Shown here piece by piece: positions 19,093 through 28,823 of a stretch of DNA of 64,000 nt. The notes under the pieces are model-generated. The model did no database searches, was not told where the DNA came from, and was given only the letters and a program-made list of their open reading frames with translations. Each line of letters begins with the position of its first letter. Position 1 is the first letter of the stretch. This DNA is from Desulfurivibrionaceae bacterium (lineage in GTDB: Bacteria; Desulfobacterota; Desulfobulbia; Desulfobulbales; VMSU01): NCBI GenBank assembly GCA_030145275.1, contig JAQYVV010000002.1, forward strand, positions 62,001 to 126,000, read 5' to 3'. The translations under genes and the position numbers were made by a program.

Positions 19093-19198
19093 AACCCTGC
19101 TCCTCTACAATTATTTGAGAAACTTGAAACTTGAAACTTGCTGGAAGCTCTAAGGCATGAAGGATCTAATTTCCAGTTTCCAGTTTCAAATTTCACTT

Positions 19199-19918
19199 TT
19201 AAACAGCTTCCCTGCCAAGGTAGGCCCTTTGCACATCATTATTTGCCAAAAGGTCTTCAGCCGGGCCTTGGACAATAATCTTGCCGGTCTCCAACACATA
19301 GCCCCTGTCCGCAATTGCAAGTGCCGCTTTGGCATTTTGTTCAACCAGCAGAACGGTGTTGCCGCTCTCTTTTAATTTTACAATAATTTCAAAAATGTTT
19401 TTGACGATTAAGGGTGCCAAGCCGGTGGAGGGCTCGTCCATCATAATCAGAGCAGGTTTGGCCATAAGCGAGCGGCCCATGGCCAACATCTGCTGTTCAC
19501 CGCCGGATAGGGTACCGGCAAGCTGGTTTTCTCGTTCCTTGAGGACTGGAAAAAGGGCAAAAATTTTATCCAGTTCCGCCAGAGCCTTTTTTTTATCTTT
19601 TTTGTAACGGACATAAGCGCCAAGAATTAGATTTTCCCTGACATTCATGGTGGCAAAGACCTGTCTTCCCTCAGGAACCAGGGAGCAGCCGAGTTTGACG
19701 ATTTTTTCAGGTGAGAGTCTGCAAAGATCATTGCCTTGCAAAACCATCTCACCAGCCCGTGGTTTGAGCAGGCCGCAAATGGTATGCAGCAGAGTAGTCT
19801 TGCCGGCCCCGTTGGCGCCGATTATGGTAACAATTTCTCCAGGATCAACATGCATGGAGATGCGGCGCAGTACCTTTAAATTACCATAGGCTGTTTCAAT
19901 GTTTTTTATCTTTAGCAT
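19199..19918 (-). CDS. livF: Branched-chain amino acid ABC transporter ATPase LivF
   Basis: 239 residues. Walker A is GANGAGKTT, the signature is LSGGEQQML, Walker B is LIMMDEPSTGLAP, and the H-loop region is VLLVEQNAKAAL. Length and signature fit LivF. It is separated from livG by 195 bases, nearly all taken by a repeat element (19920-20086). Reading along the gene's strand, the end of that element runs TAAGGCACTAAT directly into the ATG, so the only visible Shine-Dalgarno (AAGG) lies inside the repeat. The same junction occurs at thiF (31109). Confidence 0.95.
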   Translation of the reverse strand: MLKIKNIETAYGNLKVLRRISMHVDPGEIVTIIGANGAGKTTLLHTICGLLKPRAGEMVLQGNDLCRLSPEKIVKLGCSLVPEGRQVFATMNVRENLILGAYVRYKKDKKKALAELDKIFALFPVLKERENQLAGTLSGGEQQMLAMGRSLMAKPALIMMDEPSTGLAPLIVKNIFEIIVKLKESGNTVLLVEQNAKAALAIADRGYVLETGKIIVQGPAEDLLANNDVQRAYLGREAV

Positions 19919-19919
19919 A

Positions 19920-20086
19920 TTAGTGCCTTAGGGCTGGAATTCTGAAACAAAAAACAGGTAAGCAGAGACTCCGGGTAAGCGAAGACTCCGGGTAAGCAGA
20001 GACTCCGAAAAAATTAAATAAGGTCAATGCTGCTGGAAGGTTATAGCCTGCTGTTAAGGCACTTATTTCCGGTTTATCCGGATTAG
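19920..20086 (+). repeat. TTAGTGCC element, copy 1, with three 17-nt units
   Basis: It starts TTAGTGCCTTA against the livF start and ends TCCGGATTAG. An inner inverted copy (TAAGGCACTT near 20055) makes the element palindromic. In its middle lie three exact head-to-tail 17-nt units (19957-19973, 19974-19990, 19991-20007; GGTAAGCAGAGACTCCG type). It splits livF from the rest of the liv operon. Confidence 0.85.
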
Positions 20087-20113
20087 TTTTGTCGAGATGC
20101 TGGGGCGATGCCA

Positions 20114-20878
20114 TCAAGCATCGTCATCTCCAAGATATACCTTAATGACTTCAGGGTTGTTTTGAATGGCTTGAGGAACATCTTCCGCAATTTTTTTGCC
20201 AAAACTCAAAACCACGATCTCATCGGATATGTCCATTACCAAAGACATATCATGTTCCACCAGAAGAATGGTAATTCCCATGTCTCTGATTTTACAGATC
20301 AGTTTAGCCAACTCGGCAGTTTCATATATATTAAGACCGGCGGCCGGTTCATCTAGTAGCAGCAGGGTGGGGTCTGCAGCCATGGCCCTGGCTAGCTCCA
20401 CGGCCCTTTGTTGGCCAAAGGAGAGGCTGGCTCCATCGATATGTGCAAAATCAGCAATTTCAACCAACTCAAGAAGCTCCATGGAGTAATCTCTGATTTT
20501 TTTCTCCTCCTTCCAGGTCCATGGCAGGTTGAGCATGGCAGCCATAAAACCGGCATGGCTCTTGGGGTGGCGGCCCACCATGACATTTTCAAGGGCAGTC
20601 ATGCCATGAAACATTTTGATGTTCTGAAAGGTACGAGATATGCCTAAAGATGCAATTTTGTGAGGCGGACGGCGCTGAATACTCTTGCCCTGAAAGGTGA
20701 TGGTCCCGGAGTTAGCGGGGAGATTGCCAGCGATCAGGTTAAAAAGGGTGGTTTTGCCGGCGCCGTTTGGACCGATCAGGGCCTTGATGGCGCCTTGCTT
20801 GACGTCAAAGGAGACCTCGCTTACTGCCTGCAGGCCGCCGAAAGATTTATTTAATAGTTGAACATCAAGCAGAGGCAT
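20114..20878 (-). CDS. livG: Branched-chain amino acid ABC transporter ATPase LivG
   Basis: 254 residues. Walker A is GPNGAGKTTLFN, the signature is LSFGQQRAVELARAM, and Walker B is LLLLDEPAAGLN. The C-terminal extension after Walker B is that of LivG. Its ATG overlaps the stop of the upstream chemoreceptor gene by one base (TAATG), which implies translational coupling. It should pair with LivF as the ATP-hydrolysing dimer under the LivHM channel. Confidence 0.95.
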   Translation of the reverse strand: MPLLDVQLLNKSFGGLQAVSEVSFDVKQGAIKALIGPNGAGKTTLFNLIAGNLPANSGTITFQGKSIQRRPPHKIASLGISRTFQNIKMFHGMTALENVMVGRHPKSHAGFMAAMLNLPWTWKEEKKIRDYSMELLELVEIADFAHIDGASLSFGQQRAVELARAMAADPTLLLLDEPAAGLNIYETAELAKLICKIRDMGITILLVEHDMSLVMDISDEIVVLSFGKKIAEDVPQAIQNNPEVIKVYLGDDDA

Positions 20879-22656
20879 TATGAAGCAGACTCCAGTTGAA
20901 GTTTACGGGCTGCCTCGCTGTCCATAGTAGAATTATGGTCAGATGCTTTGTTTGCCGCTCCTTGGGAGGAGCAGGCCAAATTGGTCAAGGTGTCGGCTGA
21001 CTCTTTCATGACAGTAACCTGCTGGTCCAGATCGTCCACCAGTTCGGTGAGCATGGAAGCGGTATGTGAATTGTCCTGGGATGTCTGGTCAAGAGAGGAT
21101 ATTGCGGTGGCGATCTGTTCGGTGCCCAGGGCCTGCTCCTTGGAGGCATTGGCAATATTATCTACGGAGGACATCAGGTTGACAAAAGAATCATTCAGGG
21201 TTGAAAAGGTGCTGACTATCCCATCTGAGACCCCTTTGCCGGCAGTAATATCGTCTGACATTTGAAAAACCAGCTCGGAGGTGTCTTGTGCTGCTTTAGA
21301 AGAGCGTTGGGCCAGGTTTCTGACTTCATCGGCCACTACGGCAAAGCCAGCTCCGGCTTCTCCGGCCCGGGCTGCCTCAACTGCGGCATTTAAGGCCAGC
21401 AGATTGGTCTGAAAGGCAATCTGATCGATTAAGGTAACAATACCTTTTATCTCACTGCTATTGTTGTTGATCTTCTCCATGGACTCAGAGAGGGAGTGCA
21501 TGGATTCAGCAGATTCTTTATAAATATTAAGGTCGCTCTCCATCTTTTGTTTTACCTCTGTGGCTGAAGCGGCATTTTGCCTTGAGGTGGCGGAGATCTC
21601 TTCCACGGTGGCGGCGACCTCCTCAAGTGTAGAGGCTGTGGAAGAGACGCTGTCTGCTAGTTTGTGACTCTCGGTGGTTAGGTTCTCACAGGCCCGGCCC
21701 ACATCACCAGTCGTCTGGTTTTGGCTCTGGATTACTGTTACGATTGGGGTAACTATTTGTCTGGTTATAATAAGGCCCAACACCACCACGGCCAGGCCAA
21801 TGGAGGCAATAAATGACCAGATAAACTGCTTGATCACCTGGCGGTTAAATTTAAACACCTCTTTTGCAGGCATGGCAAAGTTAATCTGCCAACCTAGGTC
21901 TTTTAATTGGCGGGCTGCGGTGACCCAGCCTTGCAATTCGCCATTATTCAGATCGGTCTGTATTTTTTCAGTAACGCTGCTTGAGGCCTTTATTGGCCCG
22001 TTTTTGCCCTTGATTATACATGCCATCTTATGTGACTCCACATCGGCAAAAAGCTTGTCTAGTACTGAGTCTAGAGGCTGCTGCAGCCACAAAATGCCCT
22101 GGAGTCCTTCGGTAGTAATTAAAGGAATGGCTGATATAAGCGTTATTGAACCAGCCTCCTGCTTGATTTGATGAATTATATTGCGTCCTTGCTTAGCATC
22201 TTGCTTCTCTTCAAAATTTTGCAGGGCAGTGGCATAGTCAAAATTGTTAAATTCCTTGGTGCTCTCCCCGGAATTTAACTGAATTAGGGCCTGTTGCCGG
22301 TCTGAGAGTTGAATCAGCTCATATTGTGGTTTTATGCCGTAAATTCCCTTAAAAAAGTTGGCCAGGCCCTCCTGGGCTGTTTCGGCACCGTAATCATCAC
22401 CTAAGTCCAGTGAGATGAACAGGGTTTCAATTGCATCATGCTTCTGGATAATTGAGAGGTCGGCGTTGGTGGCGGTGGTCAGTTTGGAGAATTGCTGCTG
22501 TTTGGCGTCGGTTATACTGTTAATCCTCTCTAATGCGGTTGCTTTTAGATTGGTCGAGATCATTCTTTCAAGGATTATTGCGGATATGCCTTGGCACACA
22601 GAAAAAATCACCAAGGCAATCAAGACTATTTTACGGTTAATTTTATTGCATTTCAT
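20878..22656 (-). CDS. Methyl-accepting chemotaxis protein embedded in the liv operon
   Basis: 592 residues. TM1 is at about 9-28; a periplasmic sensor region covers about 30-275; TM2 is at about 280-303 ([20 protein letters not shown]). The cytoplasmic signalling helices contain the invariant hairpin tip ([20 protein letters not shown], then [15 protein letters not shown]). The gene lies between livM (stop 7 bases before its ATG, with AGGAG) and livG (1-base overlap), so it is truly part of the transport operon. This suggests a receptor for the transported amino acids, acting either directly or through the binding protein LivK. A classical HAMP is not obvious after TM2. Confidence 0.93.
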   Translation of the reverse strand: MKCNKINRKIVLIALVIFSVCQGISAIILERMISTNLKATALERINSITDAKQQQFSKLTTATNADLSIIQKHDAIETLFISLDLGDDYGAETAQEGLANFFKGIYGIKPQYELIQLSDRQQALIQLNSGESTKEFNNFDYATALQNFEEKQDAKQGRNIIHQIKQEAGSITLISAIPLITTEGLQGILWLQQPLDSVLDKLFADVESHKMACIIKGKNGPIKASSSVTEKIQTDLNNGELQGWVTAARQLKDLGWQINFAMPAKEVFKFNRQVIKQFIWSFIASIGLAVVVLGLIITRQIVTPIVTVIQSQNQTTGDVGRACENLTTESHKLADSVSSTASTLEEVAATVEEISATSRQNAASATEVKQKMESDLNIYKESAESMHSLSESMEKINNNSSEIKGIVTLIDQIAFQTNLLALNAAVEAARAGEAGAGFAVVADEVRNLAQRSSKAAQDTSELVFQMSDDITAGKGVSDGIVSTFSTLNDSFVNLMSSVDNIANASKEQALGTEQIATAISSLDQTSQDNSHTASMLTELVDDLDQQVTVMKESADTLTNLACSSQGAANKASDHNSTMDSEAARKLQLESAS

Positions 22657-22663
22657 CAGCTAG

Positions 22664-23728
22664 CTATCTCCTGTCACGATTAATTATTTGACGGATTGCC
22701 TTTATGGGGCTGAGTTTAAACAGGCCGTTGGGTGCAAAGAGCATGATTAATATAAGAATGGCTCCAAAGACCGCGTCATCATAACTGCCAAACATGCCTC
22801 GAAGGGATAAAAAATTCAAAGTGGCTGCCATAGTCAGGGCGCCCCAGAAGTTTGCCATGCCGCCGATGGCAACCAGGGCCACATAACGGACCGATTTCAT
22901 GACTCCGGCTTCGGACGGGCCGATGCCGCCATTGTAATGGGTCAGCATTGCCCCGGCAACGGCAGCGAAAACGGCGCTGATCACAAAGATGTAAAGTTTG
23001 CTCCTGGCGGTATTGATCCCCATGGCCGAGGCAGCTTCTTCCGAGGCGTGAATGGCACGCAGGGCTCGGCCGGTTCGTGAGTTGATCAGATTGATAAGCA
23101 GCAGGGCTCCGATGGTTAGGATTCCCCAGGCTATATAGTAGTTAATCACCCTGTCATCCATATTGCCGTTTACTGAAAGGCCTTTAATCAGAACAAAGGC
23201 CGGAACCTCTGAGATGCCATCGGCCTCGCCGAGGGCTTCGGAGGCCAGAACTATTCGGTAGATAATCACCCCGAATCCCAAGGTTGCCATGGCCAGATAG
23301 TGGCCTTTTAGTTTTAGTACCGGAATACCGATGGCAAAGGCTATGATCGTGGTAAGCAGGATTGCGGCAGCAAAGGCGAGCCAGGGATGAAAGTTGATTA
23401 TGGTATCGCCGAACATATCCTCGGTGGTGATTATACAGCCGTATCTATTCAGCAACTGCATTACGGTCAACTCGCTGTATGATGCAAAATTATTGGTAGT
23501 TAGAGCGGCAGAGGTATAACCACCGATAGCGAAAAAACCGGCATGGCCCAGGGAGATCTGACCGGCGTAACCCATAACCATGCAGAGACCGATGACCAAG
23601 AGGCAATAGTAAGAGGTCATGGTCAACTGGGTAAGATAGAACTCCTTGCCGGAGTAACTAGTTGCCAGTTGCACTGCCACCACAATAAGCAATAACCATA
23701 AAACAGGAAGATATTTTTTGGCGCTCAT
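22664..23728 (-). CDS. livM: Branched-chain amino acid ABC transporter permease LivM
   Basis: 354 residues, strongly hydrophobic with about ten membrane helices. Family motifs are GYAGQISLGHAGFFAIGGY near the N-terminus and GRALRAIHASEEAASAMGIN, the EAA-like coupling loop for the ATPases. The loop between about 90 and 115 (NRYGCIITTEDMFGDTII) is longer than in many LivM proteins. Its ATG shares one base with the livH stop (TGATG), and the chemoreceptor gene follows after 7 bases. Inner membrane channel subunit. Confidence 0.95.
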   Translation of the reverse strand: MSAKKYLPVLWLLLIVVAVQLATSYSGKEFYLTQLTMTSYYCLLVIGLCMVMGYAGQISLGHAGFFAIGGYTSAALTTNNFASYSELTVMQLLNRYGCIITTEDMFGDTIINFHPWLAFAAAILLTTIIAFAIGIPVLKLKGHYLAMATLGFGVIIYRIVLASEALGEADGISEVPAFVLIKGLSVNGNMDDRVINYYIAWGILTIGALLLINLINSRTGRALRAIHASEEAASAMGINTARSKLYIFVISAVFAAVAGAMLTHYNGGIGPSEAGVMKSVRYVALVAIGGMANFWGALTMAATLNFLSLRGMFGSYDDAVFGAILILIMLFAPNGLFKLSPIKAIRQIINRDRR

Positions 23729-24618
23729 CAGAATTCCTTCAGGCTGGCGGTATCTTTACTGCCCAGGATGCCATGGGGCCGGATAAACAAAATGAGCAGC
23801 AGAATTGCAATTGAGATGGCGTCTTGGTAGGCCAGGGGGACTACAGAGATGCTGAATGCCTCAATAATGCCCAGCAGTAAGCCCGCTACCACAGCGGCAA
23901 AGCTGTTGCCTAGTCCTCCGAAAATTGCCACGGTAAAACCCTTAATGGCAAGCCCTGTGCCGATATCATACTGGGTGTAGGTGATGGGTGACATGACAGC
24001 GCCTGCCAGGGCACCGATGCCGGCACTCAACATGAATGATAAGGTGACCATGTTTTTGGCGTTAATGCCGCATAGGGTCGCAGCCCGGCGGTTAGATGCG
24101 CAGGCCCGCATCTCCATGCCGGTGGAGGTGTAGTGGAAAAAAAGACTTAAGATAATTACAATAATCGAGCAGAGGCCAATTACAAAGAATATCTGTGGTG
24201 AGACATTTGCTCCTAGAATATTGACTGAGGTTATTTCATTACCGTAAAAATAGGGCAGGGCTCTAACGTTTTCCCCCCAGATGTGCAGGGCAACTTCTCT
24301 AATCAGAATCGAGATGCCGATGGTAATGATAATCACTCGCAATACAGATGGGTTGTCCAGCCAGCGAATGAAAATCATCTCAATGGCGGCGCCGATCAGC
24401 ATGGTGAGCAATACCGCTAAAATGATGGCGGCCGGCAGAGGCATAAACTGATTACAGGTGATGGCGATCATACCGCCAAGCATCAGGAATTCACCCTGGG
24501 CGAAATTAATCACCCCGGTGGTATTGTAAATAATGTTAAAACCGATTGCTACAATGGCATAAATAATCCCGTAGCTGATCCCGGCAAAAAGGTATTGGGA
24601 GAAGAGTTCTAAAGACAT
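23728..24618 (-). CDS. livH: Branched-chain amino acid ABC transporter permease LivH
   Basis: 296 residues from the ATG at 24618 (MSLELFSQYLFAGISYG); an upstream TTG at 24633 is possible but lacks a better ribosome-binding site. About eight membrane helices. Family motifs are GVINFAQGEFLMLGGM near the N-terminus and TGMEMRACASNRRAATLCGIN, the coupling loop. It forms the heterodimeric channel with LivM, to which it is fused by a one-base stop/start overlap. A hairpin separates it from livK upstream. Confidence 0.94.
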   Translation of the reverse strand: MSLELFSQYLFAGISYGIIYAIVAIGFNIIYNTTGVINFAQGEFLMLGGMIAITCNQFMPLPAAIILAVLLTMLIGAAIEMIFIRWLDNPSVLRVIIITIGISILIREVALHIWGENVRALPYFYGNEITSVNILGANVSPQIFFVIGLCSIIVIILSLFFHYTSTGMEMRACASNRRAATLCGINAKNMVTLSFMLSAGIGALAGAVMSPITYTQYDIGTGLAIKGFTVAIFGGLGNSFAAVVAGLLLGIIEAFSISVVPLAYQDAISIAILLLILFIRPHGILGSKDTASLKEF

Positions 24619-24691
24619 AGATTGCAGCAGCAAGGTCAGTTCATGGCTGTTTAGGCCATGAATAAAAGTTGTGAAGTTGTGAGTGAATAAG

Positions 24692-24723
24692 CAGCTGCAG
24701 GAGTTGTGATACTCCTGCAGCTG
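24692..24723 (-). terminator. Hairpin between livK and livH
   Basis: CAGCTGCAGGAGT (24692-24704) pairs with ACTCCTGCAGCTG (24711-24723), a perfect 13-bp stem with a 6-base loop. No T-tract follows on the minus strand. Hairpins at this position in binding-protein operons usually protect the upstream mRNA, giving more binding protein than permease. Confidence 0.6.
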
Positions 24724-24735
24724 GTATGGATTGGT

Positions 24736-25896
24736 TTATTTATAAAGGACAAATTTGCCGTCTTTAACGGTCCACATGGCAAAGGCGTCGATGTCAAGAC
24801 CGTTATGGTCTGTTCTTGAAAAGTTGAAAACGCCGCCGGTACCGACAAAATTTTGCATATTTTCAATGGCGTCACGTACTTTCTCTTTGTCCGGTCCGAC
24901 TTCACCGATGGCGCGGCAGAGAATTTTAAAAGCGTCATAGGCATGGCCGCCAAAGGTGGAGACCGGCTCATTGAATTTTGACTCGTAGTCAGCTATGTAC
25001 TGGAGTAGTACCCGCTTTTGAGGATTGTCATCAGACAGGACGTCTGGAGAGAGGAGGCGACCTGCAGGAAAAATTATACCTTCGGATGCGGCGCCGCCGG
25101 CCTCAACAAACTTAATATTGCCAAAACCATGGCTCTGGAAGAGGGGAACATCCCAGCCGGCCTGACGCATATTTTTGGCTAGAATACCTTGGGCTGGAAC
25201 AATTGACCAGTTAACCACGGCCTGGATGTCCTTGTTGGCCTTCAGCTTAGCGACGACAGCACTAAGATCGGTGGATTTTTTGTCATAGGTCTCAGCAGCG
25301 GCTATTGTTATGCCGAACTTGGAAGCCGATTTTTTGAGCTGCATCTTGCCGGCCTTGCCAAAGCCCGTGTTGCCGTTTAACACAGCGATGGTTGAAATCC
25401 CCATCTCGTTCATGGTGCCAAATATTTTTGCTGCAGCATGGCTGTCTTTCTGCGGGGTCTTAAAAACGTACTTAGCAACTGGGTTGACGATTAGTTCAGC
25501 AGCTGCACAGGAGAGCAGGATCATTTTATTCTGATCACAGATTTTTTTGATCTTTAGGGTCTCGCCGCTGGTGGAAGGTCCAATAATGGCAAAGACCTTC
25601 TCTTCTTCAATAAGCTGTTTAGTAAAAGAGATAGCCTTCTCAGGATTGGCGCCGGAGTCTTTGATAATTAATTCGATTTTGTTGCCGTTGATGCCGCCCT
25701 TAGCGTTAAGTTCATCCGCAAGCATTTGAATGGTACGTGCTTCAGGACCTCCCAGGAATGAAGCGCCACCAGTTACAGCCAGAACCGCTCCAATTTTAAT
25801 GGTTTCTGCGGATGCCAATACAGGAGCCATGGTAGAAAAGGCAAGCGCCGCTCCCACTAAGAGCATCTTTTTGGACAAATTTACCAATTTTTTCAT
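24736..25896 (-). CDS. livK: Branched-chain/aromatic amino acid periplasmic binding protein (LivK-like)
   Basis: 386 residues with a signal peptide (about 1-30, LVGAALAFSTMAPVLASA, cleavage before ETIKIG). Motifs of the Peripla_BP_6 family: IKIGAVLAVTGGASFLGG, IELIIKDSGANPEKAIS, FAIIGPSTSGETL and STFGGHAYDAF. GGAGGG lies before the start. First gene of the liv operon. The pocket cannot be typed from sequence; the neighbouring ior and paaK genes favour an aromatic or branched-chain amino acid or an aryl acid as ligand. Confidence 0.93.
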   Translation of the reverse strand: MKKLVNLSKKMLLVGAALAFSTMAPVLASAETIKIGAVLAVTGGASFLGGPEARTIQMLADELNAKGGINGNKIELIIKDSGANPEKAISFTKQLIEEEKVFAIIGPSTSGETLKIKKICDQNKMILLSCAAAELIVNPVAKYVFKTPQKDSHAAAKIFGTMNEMGISTIAVLNGNTGFGKAGKMQLKKSASKFGITIAAAETYDKKSTDLSAVVAKLKANKDIQAVVNWSIVPAQGILAKNMRQAGWDVPLFQSHGFGNIKFVEAGGAASEGIIFPAGRLLSPDVLSDDNPQKRVLLQYIADYESKFNEPVSTFGGHAYDAFKILCRAIGEVGPDKEKVRDAIENMQNFVGTGGVFNFSRTDHNGLDIDAFAMWTVKDGKFVLYK

Positions 25897-26019
25897 TTTT
25901 CCCTCCAGTTAAGGTTTTTATAAAGATGTAATGATAGTCTCAATTTTGAGGCACTAATCGCTGGGATAAGTTGTTTATAGATTGTTTTTTAAAAAAACAA
26001 TAAAACTATCTGTAAGTAA

Positions 26020-26169
26020 CTAATCCGGATAAACCGGAAATAAGTGCCTTAACAGTGGTCTGCAACATATTGGGAGCATTGTTCTTTTTTTGAATTCTCG
26101 AAGACTTCGCTTATCCGAAGTCTTCGCTTATCTATTTTTTGTAACAAGATTTCAGTTATAAGGCACTAA
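26020..26169 (-). repeat. TTAGTGCC element, copy 2, with two 17-nt units
   Basis: On the minus strand it begins TTAGTGCCTTATAAC and ends CCGGATTAG. Its TTAG supplies the TAG stop codon of the ACT-domain gene (stop at 26166-26168). Two tandem 17-nt units lie at 26099-26115 and 26116-26132. The rest of the gap to livK (25897-26019) holds only AT-rich spacer and presumably the livK promoter. Confidence 0.85.
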
Positions 26170-26597
26170 ATTGCGTATACTTCTTCACCTGTCAATATTC
26201 TGATGCCTGATTTTTGAAAAGCGGTTATTGCCTCATCTATTTTTTCAAAACGGAAGATAATTAAACCGGATGTGCCGCTTTTTTGGGTGAAGGCGTACAT
26301 ATATTCAACATTCAGGTCTGCTTCTTTTATTGCTGTCAAAGAGCTGGCCAGACCGCCCGGTTTGTCTGGAACTTCCACTACCAGGACTTCAGTAGTGCCA
26401 ACGGTAAAACCATTATCTTTGAGGATGATTTTTGCCTTTTCGGTGTCATTGACAATGAGACGGAGAATGCCGAAATCAGCGGTGTCTGCCAGTGAAAGGG
26501 CTCTGATATTAATGCCGTGTTCTGCCAAGATGCTGGTGATTTCAGCCAGCCTGCCGGAACGGTTTTCCATAAAAATTGCGATTTGTTCAACCTTCAT
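26166..26597 (-). CDS. Tandem ACT-domain protein
   Basis: 143 residues from the ATG at 26597 (MKVEQIAIFMENRSGRL), preceded by AAGGAGGAG; a longer upstream reading is not needed. Two ACT domains: about 1-68 (IAIFMENRSGRLAEITSIL) and about 70-143 (VVEVPDKPGGLASSLTAI). ACT pairs bind small ligands, most often amino acids. Stand-alone proteins of this type often sit beside IOR and phenylacetate-CoA ligase genes in anaerobes, so sensing an aromatic or branched-chain amino acid is likely. The last codon is followed by a TAG that comes from a repeat element. Confidence 0.9.
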   Translation of the reverse strand: MKVEQIAIFMENRSGRLAEITSILAEHGINIRALSLADTADFGILRLIVNDTEKAKIILKDNGFTVGTTEVLVVEVPDKPGGLASSLTAIKEADLNVEYMYAFTQKSGTSGLIIFRFEKIDEAITAFQKSGIRILTGEEVYAI

Positions 26598-26767
26598 ATA
26601 CTCCTCCTTGTCAGAAGAAAGGCTCAATGCAAAGGGCCTTAATCGATCACCCCAGGTATTTACCTGTATGGAATCAGTTAGCTATAATAATAAATTATAA
26701 AAAACAAAAGAATTAGATTTTTTAAATATTTGGTTTAGCGCTGAATGCTAGCCAAAAATACTGAACT

Positions 26768-26899
26768 GTAACTGTTTGTCAACGCGCCAGAGGGAGGTGA
26801 ATGGGACGATGAGTAGATAAGCGAACAAAGTGAGACTTCGATACATCGGTATGCGAAGCGGCCCAATCGCCTTCCTCTGGTGTGTTGACGAATAGTTAC
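26768..26899. repeat. Intergenic palindromic element between ACT gene and paaK copy 2
   Basis: It begins GTAACTGTTTG and ends CGAATAGTTAC. Arms 26778-26805 and 26862-26889 pair over about 28 bases with a few mismatches (GTCAACGCGCCAGAGG against CCTCTGGTGTGTTGAC). The loop has the 25-nt expanded unit (26816-26840), and about 36 bases of this loop match the loop of the lexA-side element, although the stems differ. Its last base overlaps the paaK stop codon. Confidence 0.8.
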
Positions 26900-28200
26900 T
26901 AGATTTTTCTTTTATCGATTACCCGTACAGCCTTTCCTTCACTTCGGGCAATTGTTTTTGGCTCCACCAGGGAAATTTTGCAGTTGGAACCAATCAGGTC
27001 TTTAATCTCTGCCTGAATTGTTTTGTTTAACCTTTCCAGTTGTTTAATCTCATCGGAAAATATATTTTCGCTGACTTCAACCAGGACTTCCATTGTGTCC
27101 ATATTCCCTTTGCGGTCAACAATAATCTGGTAATGGGGTTCAACACCTTCAACGCCCATAAGGACATGTTCAATCTGGGAGGGGAACACGTTGACCCCCC
27201 TGATAATGAGCATATCATCGGTTCTTCCGGTGATTTTCGGCATCCTTCTAAAGGTTCTGCCGCATGAACAGGGGGTGTCGATCAGCCTGGAGATATCTTT
27301 GGTCCGATAGCGGATAACCGGGAAGGCCTCTTTGGTCAAGGTGGTGAAAACTAGTTCTCCGGCTTCTCCTACGGGGAGGGGCTCAAAGGTGTCCTTGTCG
27401 ACTATTTCAGGGAGGAAATGGTCTTCAAATATGTGGAGGCCTTTTTGCTCTTCAATGCATTCAGCGGCCACTCCTGGACCGATTATTTCGCTTAGTCCGT
27501 AAATGTCTATCGCTTTGATATCGAGTTGTTTTTCCAGCTCCTCGCGCATTTTTTCACTCCAAGGTTCGGCCCCGAATATGCCGATCTTAAGAGGAAGTTT
27601 TTTTGGGTCTACTCCCATTTCCGCCATGGCCTCGGCAATATTGAGGGCATAGGATGGGGTAGAGAGCAGAACTGTTGAACCAAAATCCTGCATAAGGGTG
27701 ATCTGGCGTTTGGTCTGGCCGCCGGAAATTGGGATAACCGTTGCCCCAAGAGCTTCAGCGCCGTAGTGGGCCCCAAGGCCTCCGGTAAAAAGGCCATAAC
27801 CATAGGCATTTTGAATCATGTCTTTGCTAGTCGCACCGCCGCAGCTTAATGTGCGGGCCATTAGTTCAGCCCATAACTTGATGTCTGCTTTGGTATACCC
27901 AACGACCGTTGGTTTTCCGGTTGTGCCGGATGAGGCATGGACTCGGACAACCTCATCCATAGGTACCGTGAAAAGACCGAAGGGGTAATTTTTCCGTAAA
28001 TCTTCCTTGGTGGTAAAGGGGAGTTTTTGGATATCAGCCAGGGTTTTTATGTCCGTTGGCGAGACACCCGCATCGTCCATCTTCGCCCTGTAATAAGGCA
28101 CTTTGTTGTATACTCTGGTGACAACGTCCTGAAGTCGCTTGAGCTGCAGGGATTCCAGCGTATCGCGGGACATGGTTTCTGCTTCTTTATTAAATATCAT
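26899..28200 (-). CDS. paaK: Phenylacetate-CoA ligase (copy 2)
   Basis: 433 residues. Motifs: [17 protein letters not shown] (P-loop), [62 protein letters not shown] and C-terminal [16 protein letters not shown] precedes the start. It lies 33 bases after iorB on the same strand, so it is probably expressed with iorAB. The product would activate or release arylacetates. It is clearly a paralogue of the ligase at 17779-19092, and the two bracket the transporter operon. Confidence 0.93.
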   Translation of the reverse strand: MIFNKEAETMSRDTLESLQLKRLQDVVTRVYNKVPYYRAKMDDAGVSPTDIKTLADIQKLPFTTKEDLRKNYPFGLFTVPMDEVVRVHASSGTTGKPTVVGYTKADIKLWAELMARTLSCGGATSKDMIQNAYGYGLFTGGLGAHYGAEALGATVIPISGGQTKRQITLMQDFGSTVLLSTPSYALNIAEAMAEMGVDPKKLPLKIGIFGAEPWSEKMREELEKQLDIKAIDIYGLSEIIGPGVAAECIEEQKGLHIFEDHFLPEIVDKDTFEPLPVGEAGELVFTTLTKEAFPVIRYRTKDISRLIDTPCSCGRTFRRMPKITGRTDDMLIIRGVNVFPSQIEHVLMGVEGVEPHYQIIVDRKGNMDTMEVLVEVSENIFSDEIKQLERLNKTIQAEIKDLIGSNCKISLVEPKTIARSEGKAVRVIDKRKI

Positions 28201-28233
28201 GGTAACTCCTTTCTGGACTACTACCTAAATCAT

Positions 28234-28821
28234 TTAGGCATTTTTTTGGGCTACCTCTCTCCCTCTTGAAAATGCCTGTAGGTTGACTTCAAGAATTTTG
28301 GCAGGCAGCCGTTTTTTCATAACTTGGATAAAAAGATCCCCGTCCACTGGCATAAAGGCGGACATTGCCCCAACCAGAACAACATTTGCGGCCCGTATTT
28401 CACCAACTTCCTTGGCAATTGCGAATCCATCAACGGAGAGGACCGGCACTTTTGAACTTAATGTGTCCAAAAGATTTGCAGGGTACTCCATTTTCCCAGT
28501 GGCCACTGAAGGGGGTGGTATTTTATGGCTGTTTGCCACAACCTGGCTGCCGCTATGCAGAAAAGGCAGGTACCTGACCGCCTCCATTGACTCGAAAGCT
28601 ATCATAATATCGACAGCGCCCGGTTCAATGAGGGGGGAGTAGACTTTTTTTCCATAGCGCAGGTGAGCGACAACCGATCCGCCCCGTTGGGCCATCCCGT
28701 GTACTTCGCTTTTTTTGACATCCATGCCGGCCTCAAGCAGGGCGTATGCCGTGATCTCACTAGCCAGAAGAATGCCCTGGCCGCCTACTCCGCTAAAAAG
28801 AATATTTCCGTTTGTTTTCAT
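28234..28821 (-). CDS. iorB: Indolepyruvate:ferredoxin oxidoreductase, beta subunit
   Basis: 195 residues, the normal IorB length. Starts ILFSGVGGQGILLASEI, the family signature of the gamma-type domain of 2-oxoacid oxidoreductases, followed by SEVHGMAQRGGSVVAHLRYG. It begins two bases after the iorA stop, with GAGGAGG inside the end of iorA. With IorA it oxidises aryl-pyruvates (from Trp, Phe, Tyr transamination) to aryl-acetyl-CoA, CO2 and reduced ferredoxin. Oxygen-sensitive, cytoplasmic. Confidence 0.95.
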   Translation of the reverse strand: MKTNGNILFSGVGGQGILLASEITAYALLEAGMDVKKSEVHGMAQRGGSVVAHLRYGKKVYSPLIEPGAVDIMIAFESMEAVRYLPFLHSGSQVVANSHKIPPPSVATGKMEYPANLLDTLSSKVPVLSVDGFAIAKEVGEIRAANVVLVGAMSAFMPVDGDLFIQVMKKRLPAKILEVNLQAFSRGREVAQKNA

Positions 28822-28823
28822 AT

